A stretch of 44,831 nucleotides of DNA. Source: Verrucomicrobiota bacterium. Its GTDB lineage: Bacteria; Verrucomicrobiota; Verrucomicrobiia; Verrucomicrobiales; DEV007. The translations under genes and the position numbers were made by a program. This document shows positions 42,381 to 44,831 of the stretch, piece after piece; the first letter of the stretch is position 1, and each line of letters starts with the position of its first letter. The stretch covers positions 1 through 44,831 of the forward strand of contig QQNE01000024.1 in NCBI GenBank assembly GCA_003402735.1, read 5' to 3'. Below the pieces are notes generated by a model, which was not told the DNA's origin, made no database searches, and saw only the letters and a program-made list of their open reading frames with translations.

Positions 42381-43940
42381 ATGACGTCGCTGCCGTGGTA
42401 CCAAATCGCCTGGGTGGCAGCCCATGCCATTGTCTTGGTAGGGCTGGGCCTCTACGGCTTGCACCGTTACAGCATTCTGATCCGATTCCTGTTGCATCGG
42501 AATCGGGAACCGAAGCCGAATGGCACGCTGGCAACGACGCCCTTCATCACCGTGCAGCTTCCGATTTTCAACGAGCGCTTCGTGGTGGACCGCCTTCTGG
42601 AGGCCGTGGCCGCGCTCGATTACCCGCGCCATTTGCTGGAGATCCAGGTGCTCGATGACTCGACGGACGACACGACGCGCCGGGCCGAGCGGAAAGTGCA
42701 GGAACTCCGGGCGCGTGGGCTGGACGCCAAGCTGATTCACCGAGTGGACCGGAGCGGTTACAAGGCGGGGGCCCTTGAAAATGGCTTGGCGACGGCCAAG
42801 GGGGAATTGGTCTACATTCTGGACGCGGACTTCGTGCCGCCGCCGGACGTGCTGTGGCGGATGGTCCCGTTTTTTGCGGACCCCGGGGTTGGCATGGTGC
42901 AGACCCGGTGGGGGCACCTGAATCGATCGGAGTCGGCGCTGACCCGGGTGCAGTCGATTCTATTGGATGGGCACTTCTTGATGGAGCAGACCGCCCGGAG
43001 CCGTTCGGGTCGCTTCTTTCATTTCAACGGCACGGCGGGGATCTGGCGCAAGGTCTGCATTCAGGAAGCCGGGGGATGGGAGCCGGACACGCTCACGGAG
43101 GATTTGGACTTGAGTTTGCGGGCCCAGATGAAGGGCTGGCGGTTCGTTTACTTGAACGACGTGGTGACCCCGGCGGAGCTTCCGGCGGATATGGACGGGT
43201 TCAAGGCCCAGCAGCATCGCTGGACCAAGGGGTCCGTGCAGAATGCCATCAAGTGGCTGGTCCCGGTCTGGAGGGCGAAGCTTTCGTTGCCGGTGAAGAT
43301 CGAGGCGACCTTCCAGCTGACCTGCAACTTCGTCTATCTTCTGCTGGTGGCGCTGCTGGTGCTCATGATGCCGATTCCGGGCGTGGCTCCGGAAGTGCAA
43401 TGGGGGGCCATTCCGAGCCTTGCCCTGTTCATCGTGGGCACGATGTCGGCCGTGATTTTTTATTCGGTGACGGCGTTGACCCTGTATCCTCGGGATTGGT
43501 TCCGGGACCTGTTGCATCTTCCGCTGCTGCTGGCATTGGGAATCGGCATGAGCTTGAACAACGCCCGTGGGGTTGTGGAAGCGATTTCGGGGAAACGGTC
43601 TTCGTTCGTGCGGACGCCCAAGGCTGGAGGTCCCGGCGGGCGGCAAAAGAATTACAGCGCGGCAAAGTCGGCCACGATGTGGGGGGAATTGTTGTTGGCG
43701 GTGATCTACAGTTGGATCACGTTTGATGCCGCATGGGATGGGGAGTGGCTCTCCGTACCTTTCCTTGCGTTGTTCGCCATTGGGTTTTATTTTGTGGCAT
43801 GGCCCTCCGTGCTCCGCAGATTGAGCCGTCCGGAGAGGGTCCCCACCGCCTCGCCACCCTCCTCCCATGACCTTCCCCAAAAGTCGGAGTTTCCGGTTCA
43901 TGCTGTTGAGCTTGGCGCTGGCTCTGACGAGTTGCGCTAG
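42381..43940 (+). CDS. processive family 2 glycosyltransferase (cellulose-synthase-like)
   Basis: 519 aa inner-membrane enzyme. GT2 motifs: QVLDDSTDD (Asp92, Asp93), LDADFVPP (DxD at 148-150), TEDLDLS (catalytic Asp in TED, 239-241) and QQHRW (277-281), the set that marks processive beta-glycan synthases. One helix lies at the N-terminus and about four to six after residue 300. It most resembles beta-mannan/glucan synthase-like proteins; no PilZ or BcsB partner is nearby. AAGGAG lies 5 bases before the ATG, one of the best ribosome sites in the window. Its 3' end overlaps the L,D-transpeptidase gene by 74 nt. Confidence 0.9.
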   Translation: MTSLPWYQIAWVAAHAIVLVGLGLYGLHRYSILIRFLLHRNREPKPNGTLATTPFITVQLPIFNERFVVDRLLEAVAALDYPRHLLEIQVLDDSTDDTTRRAERKVQELRARGLDAKLIHRVDRSGYKAGALENGLATAKGELVYILDADFVPPPDVLWRMVPFFADPGVGMVQTRWGHLNRSESALTRVQSILLDGHFLMEQTARSRSGRFFHFNGTAGIWRKVCIQEAGGWEPDTLTEDLDLSLRAQMKGWRFVYLNDVVTPAELPADMDGFKAQQHRWTKGSVQNAIKWLVPVWRAKLSLPVKIEATFQLTCNFVYLLLVALLVLMMPIPGVAPEVQWGAIPSLALFIVGTMSAVIFYSVTALTLYPRDWFRDLLHLPLLLALGIGMSLNNARGVVEAISGKRSSFVRTPKAGGPGGRQKNYSAAKSATMWGELLLAVIYSWITFDAAWDGEWLSVPFLALFAIGFYFVAWPSVLRRLSRPERVPTASPPSSHDLPQKSEFPVHAVELGAGSDELR

Positions 43941-44472
43941 TTTCCTTCCGGATCATTCGAGCGTCCTCCACATTTCGGTGCCCGAGCAGAGGATGGTCCT
44001 GAGCCAGGGCGGGCAAACCGTGGCCACTTACGAGATTTCGACTTCAAAGTTCGGTTTGGGGGATGAACCGGGGAGCAACCGCACTCCGTTGGGGGAACAC
44101 GTCATCGCGCAGAAAATCGGCGGAGGCCAGCCGTCGGGCATGAAGTTCAAGAGTCGGCGACCGACCGGAGAGATCGTTCCTCCGAATGCTCCGGGGCGCG
44201 ACCCGATCGTCTCGCGGATCCTCTGGTTGAAAGGCGTTGAGTCTTGCAACGCAAACGCCTATCACCGCTACATTTACATTCACGGCACGCCGCAGGAGAG
44301 CCTGATCGGACAGCCCAAGAGCTATGGATGCATCCGCATGCGTTCGAGGGATGTGATTGACCTCTATGAGCGGGTGGGAAGGGGAGCGAGGGTGATCATT
44401 CTGGATCAACCGTTGCCCTCGCTGCCACAGGTTTCGGGGCCGCAAACCGCCGTTTCCGCGCACTCGATGTGA
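43867..44472 (+). CDS. L,D-transpeptidase (YkuD) lipoprotein
   Basis: 201 aa. Signal sequence with lipobox LTSC (Cys23), so probably a lipoprotein. The YkuD domain runs from about 34 (LHISVPEQRMVLSQGG) to 180, with YIYIHGT (His138) and active site SYGCIRM (Cys154). Catalyses peptidoglycan cross-linking or protein attachment. The ATG at 43867 lies within the GT2 gene in another frame; ATG 43900 is a shorter option but would cut the lipoprotein signal's charged start. Overlap suggests translational coupling of a glycan synthase with a wall enzyme. Confidence 0.9.
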   Translation: MTFPKSRSFRFMLLSLALALTSCASFLPDHSSVLHISVPEQRMVLSQGGQTVATYEISTSKFGLGDEPGSNRTPLGEHVIAQKIGGGQPSGMKFKSRRPTGEIVPPNAPGRDPIVSRILWLKGVESCNANAYHRYIYIHGTPQESLIGQPKSYGCIRMRSRDVIDLYERVGRGARVIILDQPLPSLPQVSGPQTAVSAHSM

Positions 44473-44488
44473 AAATCTTGACGGGGGC

Positions 44489-44516
44489 TTGACAAGTCCC
44501 ACTCGTCCCCTATCTT
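44489..44516 (+). promoter_or_regulatory. sigma-70-type promoter of rpsT
   Basis: TTGACA (44489-44494) and TATCTT (44511-44516) are separated by 16 bp and lie 23 bp before the rpsT ATG, giving a very short leader. A second TTGACG precedes it at 44478-44483. Placement and sequence suit a strong constitutive promoter; not experimentally shown. Confidence 0.55.
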
Positions 44517-44539
44517 GCCGCCCCACTGGTTTTCCGCCC

Positions 44540-44803
44540 ATGCCCAATATCAAGTCAGCCGCCAAGCGCGTTCGTCAAACCGAGGTCCGGACCCTTCGCA
44601 ATCGTGCACTCAAGAGCCGGGTGAAGACGTTCCGGAAGAAACTCGCGACGGCCGTGGCGGAAAAGCAGAAGGAGGCCGCTGAGGCGACGCTTCGGGAATT
44701 GTTCGCCGCTGCGGACAAGGCCGCCAAGAAGAACGTGCTGCAGAAGAACACCGTGGCTCGTTACAAGAGCTCCGGGGCTCGCCTCGTGGCCACCCTCGGC
44801 TGA
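44540..44803 (+). CDS. rpsT: 30S ribosomal protein S20
   Basis: 87 aa basic helical protein binding 16S rRNA. Opening MPNIKSAAKRVRQTEVRTLR, middle KSRVKTFRKKLATAV, and end KAAKKNVLQKNTVARYKSS are typical of S20. ATG 44540 matches the family start; 17 upstream in-frame codons contain the leader and promoter. Stands alone, as in many bacteria. Complete. Confidence 0.97.
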   Translation: MPNIKSAAKRVRQTEVRTLRNRALKSRVKTFRKKLATAVAEKQKEAAEATLRELFAAADKAAKKNVLQKNTVARYKSSGARLVATLG

Positions 44804-44831
44804 AGGCTTGGGATCTCCACAGCGTCGCGGA

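Overview
The window reads as GC-rich chromosomal DNA from a heterotrophic bacterium of the PVC superphylum, most likely Verrucomicrobiota. This is an inference from content. There is a very large secreted protein joining a ThuA domain, a dehydrogenase-type propeller, HEAT repeats and a CxxCH cytochrome domain. There are also formylglycine sulfatases, a DUF1080-like protein, secreted multidomain esterases/deacetylases and two GYF-domain proteins. Genes are tightly packed with short overlaps, and only a few starts have a convincing Shine-Dalgarno. Housekeeping genes (hemL, pyrH, frr, fmt, hpt, pdxH, rpsT) show this is chromosome rather than plasmid or phage. No tRNA, rRNA, CRISPR array or prophage was seen.

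Layout. 1-3.4 kb: a MacA/MacB-type efflux pair, cut by the left edge. 3.4-5.1 kb (minus): hemL with a downstream gene resembling CTP-dependent (RibK) riboflavin kinases. 5.2-7.3 kb: a GT9 heptosyltransferase-like gene overlapping a secreted unknown. 7.3-8.6 kb: a YeiH-type transporter. 8.7-12.2 kb: two adjacent secreted two-domain enzymes, SASA esterase + NodB deacetylase and ThuA + SGNH hydrolase, apparently for acyl removal from polysaccharide. 12.2-15.0 kb (minus): a MerR-like regulator and a cytoplasmic VIT/VWA protein with a likely operator in front. 15.0-16.6 kb: decayed transposons, an IS21-like element with an in-frame amber codon sitting inside an IS4-like relic. 16.6-20 kb: a small unknown, an acetylxylan-esterase-like hydrolase, a DUF1080-like protein and a sulfatase pseudogene that has lost its active site. 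19.9-24 kb: the giant ThuA-cytochrome protein. 24.1-30.5 kb: SRPBCC-GyrI protein, L,D-transpeptidase, aldehyde dehydrogenase + YtqB-like methyltransferase, LysR regulator, YggS, an aberrant PII protein and YccF. 30.6-31.3 kb: a truncated group II intron with only the start of its reverse transcriptase. 31.4-36.9 kb: an intact sulfatase, membrane proteins, LOG, a GYF protein, hpt and pdxH. 36.9-42.3 kb (minus): left-handed beta-helix protein, frr, pyrH, fmt, ArsR, GYF-PH protein, thioesterase and a secreted unknown. 42.4-44.8 kb: a processive GT2 overlapping an L,D-transpeptidase lipoprotein, then rpsT behind a good sigma-70 promoter.

The accessory theme is degradation or remodelling of sulfated, acylated polysaccharide outside the cytoplasm: sulfatases, esterases, deacetylases, DUF1080, and an electron-transfer dehydrogenase. 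It is interleaved with envelope genes (GT9, GT2, two YkuD enzymes). The most striking structural signal is an 18-bp sequence found exactly where both the IS21-like transposase and the group II intron reverse transcriptase lose homology, 16 kb apart and in opposite orientation. It suggests that one further, unrecognised mobile element truncated both.
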